64,000 nt of DNA from Candidatus Poribacteria bacterium (GCA_028819845.1 JAPPKS010000032.1:239503-303502), one strand, 5' to 3'. Positions 24,980-35,031 are shown, numbered from the stretch's first letter. The notes: generated from the sequence alone by a model not told the origin. Program-made: numbers and translations.

Positions 24980-26173
24980 ATGAACGACACCCATATATCA
25001 AACGCCGATACGAACAGAGGTTACCGGTTTTCGGCTTTCATTCTAAGTGCGATTCTCATACTTAATACACAAAGCCGAGCCGATGCCGGAGACTGGGTAA
25101 GTTTCCGCGGGAATCCTCAACTAACGGGGGTAGCTGCCGGGTTTTTCCCGGATAACCCCCATCTGCTCTGGACGTTCGAGGCGGGCGAGGGCATCGAGTC
25201 TACGGCTGCCATTGCTGCGGGTACGGTTTATGTGGGGGCATTAGATGGAAACCTTTACGCCATTAACCTTGAAAGCGGCTCGTTAAAATGGAAATATAGT
25301 GCATCTGATGAGATTAAATCGTCGCCAGCCGTGTTTAGGAAAACAGTATACTTTGGTGACGAAATGGGTGTTTTTCATGCCGTGGACGCCGAAACCGGTC
25401 AACAAAGATGGATTTTTCAGACCGATGGTGGTATAATTTCATCCGCAAATTTTGCGGGCGATTCTGTTCTGTTTGGCTCCTATGACCAGTATCTGTATAG
25501 CGTTTCAGCGGAGACCGGGGCGTTAATCTGGAAGTTTGAGACCGAAGGATACGTTCACGGCACGCCGACGGTAGTGGACGTTCGGAGCAGCGGCAGCTTG
25601 CCCTACCCGAATGATGTTGTGGTTACGACGGGCTGTGATGGTTATTTGCGCGTCATAAACGTACTCAACGGCGAGGAGAACAACAAAATACCGCTGGGAG
25701 ATTACGTTGCGGCGAGCCCTGCTGTTCTAAAGACGCGGGCTTTTGTCGGAACATTTGGCAATCAAGTGTTAGGCGTTGACCTAAATCATGCCGAAATCCT
25801 CTGGAATTACGAGCCTGCAAAGGGCGGGTTTCCATTCTATGCGTCAGCCGCTGTGACGAACGACGCGGTAATCGTTGGCGGCAGGGATAAGCGAATCCAT
25901 GCGCTCAAACCGCAAACGGGCGAACCCCTGTGGATATATCCAACCAAAGCGCGGGTCGATTCCTCGCCCGTAATCATCGGCAACCGAGTTCTCTTTGGAA
26001 CCGTGGGCGGTGTCATTTACGCACTTAATATCAATACGGGGGAACCAGTTTGGCAGTTCGTTACAGGGTCGTCTATTGTTGCCTCTCCATGCGTTGCAGG
26101 CGGGAATCTTGTAATCGGCTCGGACGATGGAGTTTTGTACTGCTTTGGCGGAGGAACACGGAGCAATGAGTGA
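24980..26173 (+). CDS. secreted PQQ-type beta-propeller protein
   Basis: 397 residues. Signal sequence at about residues 18-37 (FSAFILSAILILNTQSRADA). It is followed by six or seven PQQ-like blades such as VYVGALDGNLYAINLESGSL, VYFGDEMGVFHAVDAETGQQ, VLFGTVGGVIYALNINTGEP and LVIGSDDGVLYCFGG. The WGN catalytic signature of quinoprotein dehydrogenases is absent, so it is a propeller scaffold or binding protein, like BamB, rather than an enzyme. I used ATG 24980 rather than the TTG three bases before it. The 3' end overlaps the radical SAM gene by eight bases. Confidence 0.87.
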   Translation: MNDTHISNADTNRGYRFSAFILSAILILNTQSRADAGDWVSFRGNPQLTGVAAGFFPDNPHLLWTFEAGEGIESTAAIAAGTVYVGALDGNLYAINLESGSLKWKYSASDEIKSSPAVFRKTVYFGDEMGVFHAVDAETGQQRWIFQTDGGIISSANFAGDSVLFGSYDQYLYSVSAETGALIWKFETEGYVHGTPTVVDVRSSGSLPYPNDVVVTTGCDGYLRVINVLNGEENNKIPLGDYVAASPAVLKTRAFVGTFGNQVLGVDLNHAEILWNYEPAKGGFPFYASAAVTNDAVIVGGRDKRIHALKPQTGEPLWIYPTKARVDSSPVIIGNRVLFGTVGGVIYALNINTGEPVWQFVTGSSIVASPCVAGGNLVIGSDDGVLYCFGGGTRSNE

Positions 26174-27521
26174 ACAAACGGAAACGATAAAACCCGAACC
26201 GGCGACAGCGCGGAAAGACTCAAAAGAAACACAAGTCGGAAGTGTCTTCGTTTCAAATTATCCGCCGTATTCATTTTGGCGCAAAGACAACATGCCGGTG
26301 TTAATGGATGTCCTGAATTCCTCGACAAATTCTCCAATTGAAACGCCGTTAGGACTCTACCTCCATATTCCGTTCTGCCGCAAACGCTGTAAATTCTGTT
26401 ATTTCCGCGTTTACACCGACAAAAATAGCTCGGAGATTGAAACCTATCTTGACGCGTTGGCAAGAGAGGTTTCGCTTTACAGCAAACTGCCAAGATTTCA
26501 TGGACGTCCGTTGACGTTCGTTTATTTTGGCGGCGGCACCCCTTCTTACATCAGCGTTAAGCATCTGAAGACGCTTGTCAACCGCCTCAAAGCGTCGATG
26601 CCTTGGGATGACGCCGAAGAAATCGCTTTCGAGTGTGAACCCGGCACTTTGACGCAGTCCAAACTAGCCGCCATCAAAGAGATCGGTGTCACGCGCTTGA
26701 GCCTCGGAGTTGAAAATTTAAACGATGCCATTCTAAACGAAAACGGTAGAGCCCATCTGTCCAAAGAGGTCTATGCAGTTGTGCCGTGGATAAAAGACCT
26801 CGAATTCGAGCAAGTCAACGTAGATCTCATTGCGGGCATGGTCGGCGAAACGTGGGCGAGTTGGCGTGATACCGTAAAGAAAACCATCGACTTGGATTTG
26901 GACAGCATCACCGTTTATCAGATGGAACTCCCGTTTAACACCGTTTACTCAAACGACATTCTCGGCGGCGGGACGGGCTTATCTGTGGCGAATTGGAAGA
27001 CGAAGCGCGAATGGCATCAACATGCGTTTGAACAGTTCGCCGCTGCTGGGTATGAGGCCTCCAGCGCTTACACCATGGTAAAAAAAGGCAGCCCAATAAA
27101 TTTCGTCTACCGGGACGCGGTTTGGCACGGCTGTGACATGATTGGCGCCGGCGTGGCGTCGTTTTCCCACGTCGGCGGTGTGCATTTCCAAAACGCGTCC
27201 GTGTGGGACGATTATATCCGGTTGCTTAACCAGAATGAGTTGCCGCACGACCGCGCATTTCCCACGACCCCAAGAGAACAGTTGATAAGAGAAATGATAC
27301 TTCAGCTAAAATTAGGGAAAATCGAAACCGGTTATTTTCGGGAAAAATTCGGGGCGGACATTTCGGAACTGTTTGGTTCAACTTACAAAAAACTGAGAGA
27401 TGAGGGTATGCTGACCTATTCTAGCAATGAAATTTCGCTGACCCGAAAGGGGTTACTGCAGGTCGACCAACTGCTTCCGGAATTTTATCAACCTAAATAT
27501 CGTAATGCGCGGTACACGTAG
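26166..27521 (+). CDS. HemW/HemN-like radical SAM protein
   Basis: 451 residues from ATG 26166, with GGAGGAAC and CGGAGC upstream and an eight-base overlap with the propeller gene. The cluster motif is FCRKRCKFCYF (C-x3-C-x2-C), preceded by LGLYLHIPF as in HemW/coproporphyrinogen oxidases. FGGGTPSYIS and FECEPGTLT are SAM-binding strands, and SLGVENLNDAILNENGR matches the family's 'S.GvQs....L...gR.H'. It lacks the fourth Cys of true HemN, so it is more likely a HemW-like haem chaperone or an uncharacterised relative. The C-terminal HemN domain is present (REQLIREMILQLKLGKIETG). Confidence 0.82.
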   Translation: MSEQTETIKPEPATARKDSKETQVGSVFVSNYPPYSFWRKDNMPVLMDVLNSSTNSPIETPLGLYLHIPFCRKRCKFCYFRVYTDKNSSEIETYLDALAREVSLYSKLPRFHGRPLTFVYFGGGTPSYISVKHLKTLVNRLKASMPWDDAEEIAFECEPGTLTQSKLAAIKEIGVTRLSLGVENLNDAILNENGRAHLSKEVYAVVPWIKDLEFEQVNVDLIAGMVGETWASWRDTVKKTIDLDLDSITVYQMELPFNTVYSNDILGGGTGLSVANWKTKREWHQHAFEQFAAAGYEASSAYTMVKKGSPINFVYRDAVWHGCDMIGAGVASFSHVGGVHFQNASVWDDYIRLLNQNELPHDRAFPTTPREQLIREMILQLKLGKIETGYFREKFGADISELFGSTYKKLRDEGMLTYSSNEISLTRKGLLQVDQLLPEFYQPKYRNARYT

Positions 27522-27564
27522 TCGCTTCCGTTTACAATTTATTACTCAATAAAAGGTGAAATTT

Positions 27565-29367
27565 ATGTTTCAGTCAATCGACGAATTCATTATTGCCGTG
27601 CTTGCGCTCGGCTTCCTTATCTTTATTCATGAACTTGGGCATTTCCTCGCTGCAAAGCGATGCGGCATTCGAGTTGAGAAGTTCTCTATCGGATTTGGAC
27701 CCAAACTCGTCGGCTTCACGAAAGGAGAAACCGAATACTGCATCTCAGTGTTGCCGTTTGGCGGATTCGTGAAGATGCCGGGGGAGAACCCTGAAGAACG
27801 TACCGGTGCGCCGGGCGAATTTTCCTCTGCCCCCGTGGAACACCGTATATTCGTTGCCATTGCCGGTCCTGCGATGAACTTTGCGTTCGGGATAATTGTC
27901 TTTTCGCTGATATATCTGGTCGCAGGCAATTATGTACGGAGTTCAACCGAAACTACCCAGATTGGGTACGTTGTCAAAGACAGCCCCGCAGAGGTTGCCG
28001 GAATCCGTCCGGGTGACCGAATTGTTTCTATCAGCGGAAACCGATTGCAGGGGTGGCAAGATTTGAACACAAAAATTCTTACAAAACCCGGCAAAGAACT
28101 CGAAATAGAAATTATTCGCAATGGTCAAAAACAGACACTAACCGTTGTGCCGGAAACCGAGAAAATTCGGGCGCGCGAAATCGGGCGCATTGGCGTTACG
28201 CCAAAAATGGACGCGGAGGTCTATCGCGTCTGGGACGGCAGTGCGGCGTCAACCGCCGGAATCCAAGTTGGCGACCAAATCGGTGCAATCAATGGAGAAC
28301 CTGTCTATTCACATCTTGACTTTTACGCCGCTGCCACACAACACCATGGTGAGGAAGTCGCCCTCAGTATTAAACGAGGATTTATTTTTGCGGTCGACCT
28401 TCAATCCCAAATCGAACTGGACAGTGGCGAAATTCCGGCTGCTTTGAAACGTGCACTTCGCGATAACGGTGTCCGACTATCTCATGCGCCGGTAGTCTCG
28501 ACAATATCGGCGGGTGAGAGTTGGCTGCTCTCTGATAGCGATATAACATATGTACTTAGAGCGGACGCGCAAAAGTTAAACATCTACGAACATGACGGCG
28601 CGCCGCTAGAGATGAGCTTGCGCATCTACCGGCAGTTTATTGTTGCCGGCGTACAAGAGGGGAGCGAAGCCGAAAAGTCGGGTGTGCAGCCCGGAGATGA
28701 ATTTGTTTCGGTGAACGGTGAATCCGTGTACACGATTAATTCCCGCGAGGAGTTGCAAGACCTACTAACCGGCGCAAATCCAAATCAGCCCATTCAGCTT
28801 GAATTCCGCCGCGGCGATGTAGCGCTTGGCGTGGCAGTCCCGCCGGACAACGCGAGCAATCTATTTGAGGGTTGGGGGTTAACGTTCGGCGAGTCGGTCA
28901 GCGGCCTTCAACTCGCCGAACCGGGCCGCGTTGAAAAATATAACATCATTACCGCCTGGGGCCGCGGGTTCGGAGAGAGCTGGACTATTGTTTCAAACGT
29001 GTTTTCACTCTTGGGCGGCCTCCTTAGCTTCGATGTCTCTCCAAAGCTGCTCGCAGGGCCGATCGGTATTGTGACGGCAACTGCTGAAACTGCGCGTGCA
29101 GGTCTGCGCGGCCTCCTTTACATTGTCGCCTTCATAAGCATCAACTTGGGCATTGTGAATCTGCTGCCGATTCCAATCGCGGACGGCGGTCAAATCCTAT
29201 TCTTTGCGCTTGAAAAAATTCGTGGTAAACCGTTGAGCGTTCATAAGCAGATGCTTGTGCTGAAAATTAGCGTCGTCTTTATCATTGGGCTGTTCTTATA
29301 TATCTCATGGTATGACATTCTGGGCCTTGAGCCCGTTGACCGCTTCCTCAAGTTTCTCGGCGGATAA
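27565..29367 (+). CDS. rseP: RseP-like site-2 metalloprotease with three PDZ-like segments
   Basis: 600 residues from ATG 27565 (AAAGG eight bases upstream). The first membrane segment holds the zinc motif HELGH, the third zinc ligand lies in NLLPIPIADGGQ, and four hydrophobic segments are seen. Between them are PDZ-like units around PAEVAGIRPGDRIVSISGN, AASTAGIQVGDQIGAINGE and EAEKSGVQPGDEFVSVNGE. E. coli RseP has two PDZ domains and ~450 residues, so this is a longer form. It cuts membrane-spanning proteins, classically anti-sigma factors, within the bilayer. Given the membrane-tethered sigma fusions in this window, it is a candidate to release them, although it is not linked to them genetically. 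Confidence 0.9.
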   Translation: MFQSIDEFIIAVLALGFLIFIHELGHFLAAKRCGIRVEKFSIGFGPKLVGFTKGETEYCISVLPFGGFVKMPGENPEERTGAPGEFSSAPVEHRIFVAIAGPAMNFAFGIIVFSLIYLVAGNYVRSSTETTQIGYVVKDSPAEVAGIRPGDRIVSISGNRLQGWQDLNTKILTKPGKELEIEIIRNGQKQTLTVVPETEKIRAREIGRIGVTPKMDAEVYRVWDGSAASTAGIQVGDQIGAINGEPVYSHLDFYAAATQHHGEEVALSIKRGFIFAVDLQSQIELDSGEIPAALKRALRDNGVRLSHAPVVSTISAGESWLLSDSDITYVLRADAQKLNIYEHDGAPLEMSLRIYRQFIVAGVQEGSEAEKSGVQPGDEFVSVNGESVYTINSREELQDLLTGANPNQPIQLEFRRGDVALGVAVPPDNASNLFEGWGLTFGESVSGLQLAEPGRVEKYNIITAWGRGFGESWTIVSNVFSLLGGLLSFDVSPKLLAGPIGIVTATAETARAGLRGLLYIVAFISINLGIVNLLPIPIADGGQILFFALEKIRGKPLSVHKQMLVLKISVVFIIGLFLYISWYDILGLEPVDRFLKFLGG

Positions 29368-29573
29368 ATTTTGGTTCTATCATAGTTACGGCGTTCTTTA
29401 GCGATTGACCGGGTAATCTGGACTGACCTACTTATACTGCTCTGACAAAGGATTAAGCGAAAGAATACCTAAGACTATAGATTTCAGGTTTTCACTTGAT
29501 TTGGGCACTCGCACTCCAATTTGAATGGATCGATTTGTGTAATATTTAATTTGCATTGGCAACACTACCTACC

Positions 29574-30629
29574 ATGCTCGATTCAATACGGGTTCGGCGC
29601 CACGATCCAGAAAACATGCTTGACCAACTGATAGGCTTTCCCGATCAGTGCGCGGGTGCGGTAAAACTTGTCGAGGGTTTCCAACTCGACGGGTATACTG
29701 AACTTGAGATTCGTAACATTGTCATCGCCGGAATGGGCGGGTCCGGTATCGGGGGCGATTTGGTGAAAGCGGTGGTTGCCGATAACTGCCCAATTCCTGT
29801 TGCTGTCCATCGCGACTATTCGCTGCCCGCGTTCGTTGGGCAGGGGACACTTTTTATCGCCGTCAGCTTCTCCGGTAACACCGAAGAAACGCTGATGTCC
29901 GTGGAAACGGCGTATGAGCGTGGAGCGGTGTTAATTGCCATCACTGGCGGCGGCAAACTCGCGGAATTTGCCGTACAGCGCGGCATTCCCTGCCTCACTA
30001 TTCCTGCCCGCGGCCAACCCAGATCCGCGCTCGGATATCTCTATTTACCCGTTCTAGCGATCCTTGACCGACTTGGATTTGCGCAGGGATTCGATTTCCG
30101 GGGCGATACACAAGAGGCAATCCATCTGCTGTCGCGGTTGGTAAACGGCTTTCATCCTGATGTCGAAGACAACCGCCCAAAACAGCTTGCCCGCCAGATG
30201 TGCGGGAAACTGCCAATCATTTATGCGCCGCAATCACTCCGCGCCGTTGCAATCCGATGGACAGCGCAGATTAATGAGAACGCAAAATCGCTGGCGTATC
30301 ACAACCTCCTGCCTGAGATGAATCACAATGAAATCGAAGGTTGGAAGTTTCCATCCGATTTAACGCGATGCTGCTTTGTCGTGATGCTATGTGACGATGC
30401 CGCACACAACCGTACACAGCGTCGAATGGAAATCACCGCGCAACTTATTGAAAAGCACACCGCGGGTATCGCGCAGGTACATTCGCAAGGCGAATCGCTG
30501 TTGGCGCGCCTCCTTTCGCTAATCGCGGTAGGCGACTGGACCAGCTTATATCTTGCCGTCTCGTACGCCCAAGACCCAACTCCTGTTGTTCGCATCCAGG
30601 AGCTCAAACGGCGTTTGCAAATGGGTTGA
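29574..30629 (+). CDS. bifunctional phosphoglucose/phosphomannose isomerase (SIS domains)
   Basis: 351 residues from ATG 29574; a TTG 18 bases upstream is possible. The first SIS domain contains VIAGMGGSGIGGDLVKA and FIAVSFSGNTEETLMS. The linker GQPRSALGYLYLPVL is the signature of the archaeal-type bifunctional enzyme, and LLPEMNHNEIEGWKF carries the catalytic Glu/His. It interconverts glucose-6-P or mannose-6-P with fructose-6-P in the cytoplasm. The last SIS segment is complete (VVRIQELKRRLQMG). It stands alone, with a 205-base leader and an ACTCGG hairpin after it. Confidence 0.9.
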   Translation: MLDSIRVRRHDPENMLDQLIGFPDQCAGAVKLVEGFQLDGYTELEIRNIVIAGMGGSGIGGDLVKAVVADNCPIPVAVHRDYSLPAFVGQGTLFIAVSFSGNTEETLMSVETAYERGAVLIAITGGGKLAEFAVQRGIPCLTIPARGQPRSALGYLYLPVLAILDRLGFAQGFDFRGDTQEAIHLLSRLVNGFHPDVEDNRPKQLARQMCGKLPIIYAPQSLRAVAIRWTAQINENAKSLAYHNLLPEMNHNEIEGWKFPSDLTRCCFVVMLCDDAAHNRTQRRMEITAQLIEKHTAGIAQVHSQGESLLARLLSLIAVGDWTSLYLAVSYAQDPTPVVRIQELKRRLQMG

Positions 30630-30641
30630 AGCATATGGCAT

Positions 30642-30670
30642 AACCGAGTTTTTTCCCCAAAACTCGGTTT
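30642..30670. repeat. AACCGAGTTTT hairpin, copy 1
   Basis: AACCGAGTTTT-ttcccc-AAAACTCGGTTT just after the isomerase stop. The same stem occurs at 51759-51788. It could act as a terminator or be a short dispersed palindrome. Confidence 0.55.
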
Positions 30671-30722
30671 CTTCTAAGCAAATTAGCACGAATTTTTAAC
30701 CCGACCCTATTCACTATCCAAA

Positions 30723-31421
30723 ATGTCAGATTCAAGAGAAATTGTTCAAGAATATCTGGATATCGTTGCAACCGTGAGGGAGTACGTGGAAGAACAGATG
30801 CAGCTCGGCTTTACGGAGCACCATGAACCCAAAAAACAGACCGGCGATTTTGACCTGAAACGGCTGCGTGAGGAAGCGGCGGACTGCACGCGCTGCGAAT
30901 TGCATCAAAACCGTAACACTGTCGTTTTTGGGACAGGAGATGAAAACGCTGAACTCATGTTTGTCGGCGAAGCCCCCGGCGCGGATGAAGACCGACAGGG
31001 CGAACCGTTTGTCGGTCGAGCCGGACAACTCTTGACCAAGATTATTGAAGCCGTGGGATATGCGCGCGGGCAGGTCTACATTGCGAACGTCATCAAATGC
31101 CGTCCGCCCGGAAATCGGAACCCCAAACCCGTTGAAGTCGAAACCTGCGAACCGTTTCTCCTGAAACAGATTGAACTCATCCATCCCAAAGTCATCTGTG
31201 CGCTCGGCAGCTTTGCCGCACAGACTCTGCTCCGTACCGATCAAAAAATTTCATCACTGAGAGGGAAATTTCACGATTACCGCGGCGTGAAAGTCATGCC
31301 AACCTACCACCCCGCATTCCTCCTCCGAAACCCGAACGCCAAACGGGATGTTTGGGAGGACATGAAGCTGGTAATCGCCGAACTCAAAAAGGACCGTGCC
31401 CTGCGAGAATCCTCCCCTTAG
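30723..31421 (+). CDS. type-4 (iron-sulfur) uracil-DNA glycosylase
   Basis: 232 residues. Motif A is [20 protein letters not shown] and motif [13 protein letters not shown]. The iron-sulfur cysteines are CTRC near residue 55 and the pair in [18 protein letters not shown]. The N-terminal ~50 residues are an added acidic helix, also seen in some family-4 enzymes. It excises uracil from DNA in base-excision repair. The start ATG has no strong ribosome-binding site. It is monocistronic, between two repeat-rich spacers. Confidence 0.92.
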   Translation: MSDSREIVQEYLDIVATVREYVEEQMQLGFTEHHEPKKQTGDFDLKRLREEAADCTRCELHQNRNTVVFGTGDENAELMFVGEAPGADEDRQGEPFVGRAGQLLTKIIEAVGYARGQVYIANVIKCRPPGNRNPKPVEVETCEPFLLKQIELIHPKVICALGSFAAQTLLRTDQKISSLRGKFHDYRGVKVMPTYHPAFLLRNPNAKRDVWEDMKLVIAELKKDRALRESSP

Positions 31422-31507
31422 TTTTCGCAGGTTGAGTTAAGCAATCAATTGCGCGAATAGATCGAGCGATTGGAAAACGAGCGCGCTAGCGGTTAATCCA
31501 GTCTTCA

Positions 31508-31585
31508 TTCCCCTCCTTGCCAAGGAGGGATCAACCGAGTGAATAACGAGGGATCAAAGGAGCGAACAGCGACTGCGATAGTCTT
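31508..31585. repeat. dispersed intergenic repeat, copy A
   Basis: CCCCTCCTTGCCAAGGAGGG hairpin, then GATCAACCGAGTGAATAACG and GATCAAAGGAGCGAACAGCG. Matches 35303-35388 along its length, and partly matches 6553, 33503, 39886 and 48010. Confidence 0.65.
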
Positions 31586-31655
31586 CTCCGAAACCGCCAG
31601 CTCAATCTAAACCTACACCCGCTTTAGGCAAAGCCTTCATAAGAGAAACTTCCCG

Positions 31656-33485
31656 ATGAAAATCACATTTACATGTCTTTTGTCGTTAGCCCTTTTCGGT
31701 TTATTGCCGTCCAGTTTTGCGCAGGAACCCGTGATTCTCAAGCATGGGGATACCGTCCACTCGGTAGCGTTTTCTCCCCGAGATTCGTCCCTAATTGCCA
31801 GCGCTGGTGCGGATAACACTATTAAGCTGTGGAATTTGCGGCAGAATAGCGTGAAAACTCTCGGTAACCACGAAGGCACGGTCAATTCAGTGGCATTCTC
31901 CCCGGACGGCAAAACCCTTGTGAGTGGCAGCGATGATTCCACCGTCAAGGCATGGGAAATTTCAGGTTGGCAAGAGATCGCGTCCCATGAACCCGTGTCA
32001 TTCCAAGTACCTTTTCCCGTAACTGAAGTAACCTTCGCGCCCGATGGGCAGCTAATCGCCGCCGCCGGACAACATGTGATACTGTTCGATGCCGTCTATC
32101 AGACTGAGATTGCCACACTTCCGCACGGCGCATGGATTTGGTCGGCATCGTTCTCCCCCAACGGACGACTTCTCGCCTCTGGAGACCATAACGGAATCGT
32201 ACGGATTTGGAATGTTCAGCAGCGGCGGATTATCGCTCAACTAGAAGGCCATTCGGCAGCGGTCGGATCTCTCAAATTTTCTCCGGATAGCCGAACGCTG
32301 GTGAGTGGCGGAAACGACGATCTCATCAATGTGTGGGATGTGTCGAACTGGGAACGCCTCGGAACAATTCCGAACAATGGCGCCGTCTATTCGGTTGATT
32401 TTTCTCCGGATGAAGATGCGCTCGCTGCGTCGGGATGGGAGGTCAGCCTCTGGTCCATTAAGAACGGCGAAAAGATTGCAACGCTGGCTGAAAGCTCTGA
32501 TTGGGTTAGGACGGTAGCCTTCTCACCCGACGGTTCAGCCCTTGCCAGTGGCGGAAGAGATGGCACGGTGCGCGTCCGGAATATCAAAACCCTTTTGGCG
32601 CGACAAGGGCCGCGGTATGTAGTTCGCCTAATCTATTTCCTACCCAGCCGCCGTTCACCTCAGCGCGGTATAAACAGCAACTTTGATAAGTTAATAAGGG
32701 ACGTGCAAAAGGCTTATGCCGGGCAGATGGACTATTACGGGTTCGGCTATAAGACCTTCCGGTTGGAAACCGATGAAGCCGGCAAGACGGTAGTGCATCG
32801 TCTGGAGGGTAAGTTCAATGATGGGCATTATCATATTGATACTTGGAACAGAGTCTTGGACGAAGTAGACGAGCACTTTGACCGCTCGGTAAATATCTAC
32901 GTTGCGGCGATAGATATCGGCAGCCAAAGAATTGGCGGCAGCGGCAGTAAAGTATGCGGCCGCGGCGGCCCCGATGGGGTTTTTGGCGGCACCGTGATCG
33001 TTCCGGCCTCCGGCGACTGTTTTGACCATGATGTAGTGGTACATGAGCTTGGCCACGCCTTTGGATTGCAACACGATTTCCGCAACGATTTGAAGCCGTG
33101 GATTGTATTGTACAGCGGCGATCCGATGTCGACCTCTAGTTGCGCTGCTGAATGGTTGGATGCACACCGGTATTTCAACACAAGGCGTCCGTTTTTCAAC
33201 CTGCCCGCAACATTTGAGATGCGTCCGTCGTTTGAAGTTCCTCCGGACGCAATTCGACTCCGGTTTGACGTTCACGATTCCGATGGGCTCCATCAAGCGC
33301 AATTGCTGACGCCGGAAATTGAAGATTCAGGCGGTTTAATAGCCTGCCAATCCTTGAATGGTACGAATTGCACCGTAGAATTTGCAATCCCCAAATCAAC
33401 ACTGAACAAGGGCGGCGAGGTGCGGCTTCAAGTTATCGATTCACACGGTTACTTTTCAGGGAAAAGTTTCAAAGTCGTCCCTTAA
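31656..33485 (+). CDS. secreted WD40 propeller fused to a metzincin-type zinc protease domain
   Basis: 609 residues. The signal peptide ends near residue 22 (LLPSSFAQ). Six or seven WD40 blades fill about residues 28-310, for example HSVAFSPRDSSLIASAGADN, AVGSLKFSPDSRTLVSGGND and VRTVAFSPDGSALASGGRDG. From about residue 320 a second domain begins (YVVRLIYFLPSRRSPQRG). It carries HELGHAFGLQHDF near residue 462, the full metzincin motif HExxHxxGxxHD, with DPMSTSS as the expected Met-turn. A C-terminal ~90-residue Ig/FlgD-like beta part follows. It should be an exported zinc endopeptidase with a propeller for substrate or partner binding. The fusion is uncommon. Confidence 0.85.
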   Translation: MKITFTCLLSLALFGLLPSSFAQEPVILKHGDTVHSVAFSPRDSSLIASAGADNTIKLWNLRQNSVKTLGNHEGTVNSVAFSPDGKTLVSGSDDSTVKAWEISGWQEIASHEPVSFQVPFPVTEVTFAPDGQLIAAAGQHVILFDAVYQTEIATLPHGAWIWSASFSPNGRLLASGDHNGIVRIWNVQQRRIIAQLEGHSAAVGSLKFSPDSRTLVSGGNDDLINVWDVSNWERLGTIPNNGAVYSVDFSPDEDALAASGWEVSLWSIKNGEKIATLAESSDWVRTVAFSPDGSALASGGRDGTVRVRNIKTLLARQGPRYVVRLIYFLPSRRSPQRGINSNFDKLIRDVQKAYAGQMDYYGFGYKTFRLETDEAGKTVVHRLEGKFNDGHYHIDTWNRVLDEVDEHFDRSVNIYVAAIDIGSQRIGGSGSKVCGRGGPDGVFGGTVIVPASGDCFDHDVVVHELGHAFGLQHDFRNDLKPWIVLYSGDPMSTSSCAAEWLDAHRYFNTRRPFFNLPATFEMRPSFEVPPDAIRLRFDVHDSDGLHQAQLLTPEIEDSGGLIACQSLNGTNCTVEFAIPKSTLNKGGEVRLQVIDSHGYFSGKSFKVVP

Positions 33486-34053
33486 AAAACCTTCAAGTTC
33501 TTGTAGGCTGGGATCAAGCGAACGATTAGTGAGGGCGATAGTCCTCGCTACTCTTTTGTTAAACCCAACTTACAACTGACCGTATAAGCGATACGATAGC
33601 GGCTAATACAATCTTTATTCCCCTCCTTACTAAGGAGGGGCTAGGGGAGGTTATCATTTGCATTTCGCCGCTGGTTCAACCCAACCCACAAGGGCAAAGT
33701 AGTGCTCCCCCTTGACAAGGCTTACTATTACCCACAATTCTCTGGAGGTAGACACCGTCTATGTTGGGGCTAGGAACCATTGATCATTTCGGTATGGTGT
33801 AAACTGTGGGAGGGACATCCCTGTCCCGATAATCAGGGCTAGGAAGCCCTTCCCACAGGGGCTTCACAGCATGGTTACGTCAACAATGAGGGGAGAAAAC
33901 CTGTACACAATCCGGCTTTGCGGCCTTGTGGATAATAGTGAGCTTTACAAGGGGGGAGCTAGAGAAGGTCCAATGCCGCCGAAAGGCGGACGATACGTTC
34001 AGTGTAAATTCACCGTCTAAGGGTTTTTGTCGACCTGCCCCGCGCCTTGAATG
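33486..34053. other. repeat-rich spacer
   Basis: No gene. 33503-33540 is a partial copy of the dispersed repeat (GGGATCAAGCGAACGATTAG). 33620-33640 is a perfect hairpin CCCCTCCTTA-c-TAAGGAGGGG. 33804-33858 has CTGTGGGA and TCCCACAG as outer arms of a larger palindrome with inner pairs GGGCT/AGCCC. Confidence 0.6.
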
Positions 34054-35031
34054 TTACTCAACACAATCATAAGCATCAGGACTATGAATATGATTATACG
34101 CTTCGAGCTGTTCATCCGTCGCTTGAGGTGCATCATCGTAATCGACAATCAATTCAGCCGCGTCTTTTGGGCTTATTAGATTGCCTGCCTGATCCCAATA
34201 GATGACCAATAAGTCCAAATCTTTAGGAATATCGGGCGGCATAAACTTGTTTTCAAAAAACTCTCGTACTCGTTCCAATTCAGCGTCCGTAGGAATGGCG
34301 ATACCCCGTACACGTTCCCTTTCTGGTGGTTCCACATCAGCAAACTTTCCTGCAAGCCATCGGGGAATGTACTCTTCGAACCATTGGTCTTCCCAAGCCT
34401 CACTTAAAAGTTCACTTGTGCGATGAACTCCATCCTCATCGAGAGCGTTAAACTCATTTGCCGCACTATACCACGATCCAGATCTGCCCGTCCCCACACC
34501 CGATTTGTCAACCGTGCCAAACAAGTCTATAAATATTGTATAGTCATGCTTTAGATAGACAACTTTAATTTCATAGCTTCTTGTTAGGACAAACTCTACC
34601 GTCCGCACCTCAGGCATTACTAAACCCGCTGCGCGAATTCGACCCCGTTTGGTATTTAGTTCGCTTGGCAGAAGTTTACCTTCTTTATCAAATTCCCTAA
34701 TAGCATTAAGTGCTTTTTCGGATAAATCATCTTTCAAATATGCTTGAAAATATGAGCTCGGAGTCCGCCCATCACACGTCTTTTTCATTTCGCCGAGGAA
34801 CAAATGCCATTCAAATTCCGTCATGTGTTCTTGTAAATCAATGAAATGTTCGGCTAACCCTTGTGGAATACCTTCCGGGATTTCATACTGTGCGCGTTCC
34901 GGCGGCACGCGTTCAGATTCCACCATTTCGGGCTCCGCGGGTTCGGGCGGTTCAATCACCCGTGTCGGCGGTTCAGAATCGCTGCAACTTATAACCAATA
35001 GTAAAATCAAAACAACAACAAGGATTTTCAT
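34054..35031 (-). CDS. lipoprotein of unknown function
   Basis: 325 residues with an excellent GAGGAGG ribosome-binding site. The signal MKILVVVLILLLVISC ends in a lipobox (VISC). A Pro/Glu-rich linker (PPTRVIEPPEPAEPEMVES) suggests a flexible tether at the surface. The rest is an acidic globular domain with no motif I recognise, for example EFEWHLFLGEMKKTCDGRTP and YLKHDYTIFIDLFG, ending SPDAYDCVE. The two further Cys could form a disulfide. It stands alone on the minus strand, convergent with the WD40-metzincin gene, amid dispersed repeats. Confidence 0.75.
   Translation of the reverse strand: MKILVVVLILLLVISCSDSEPPTRVIEPPEPAEPEMVESERVPPERAQYEIPEGIPQGLAEHFIDLQEHMTEFEWHLFLGEMKKTCDGRTPSSYFQAYLKDDLSEKALNAIREFDKEGKLLPSELNTKRGRIRAAGLVMPEVRTVEFVLTRSYEIKVVYLKHDYTIFIDLFGTVDKSGVGTGRSGSWYSAANEFNALDEDGVHRTSELLSEAWEDQWFEEYIPRWLAGKFADVEPPERERVRGIAIPTDAELERVREFFENKFMPPDIPKDLDLLVIYWDQAGNLISPKDAAELIVDYDDAPQATDEQLEAYNHIHSPDAYDCVE

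Noticed and set aside
24980..26173. PQQ-dependent dehydrogenase
   Set aside because: Propeller blades only; no catalytic Asp/Glu or disulfide motif of the dehydrogenases.
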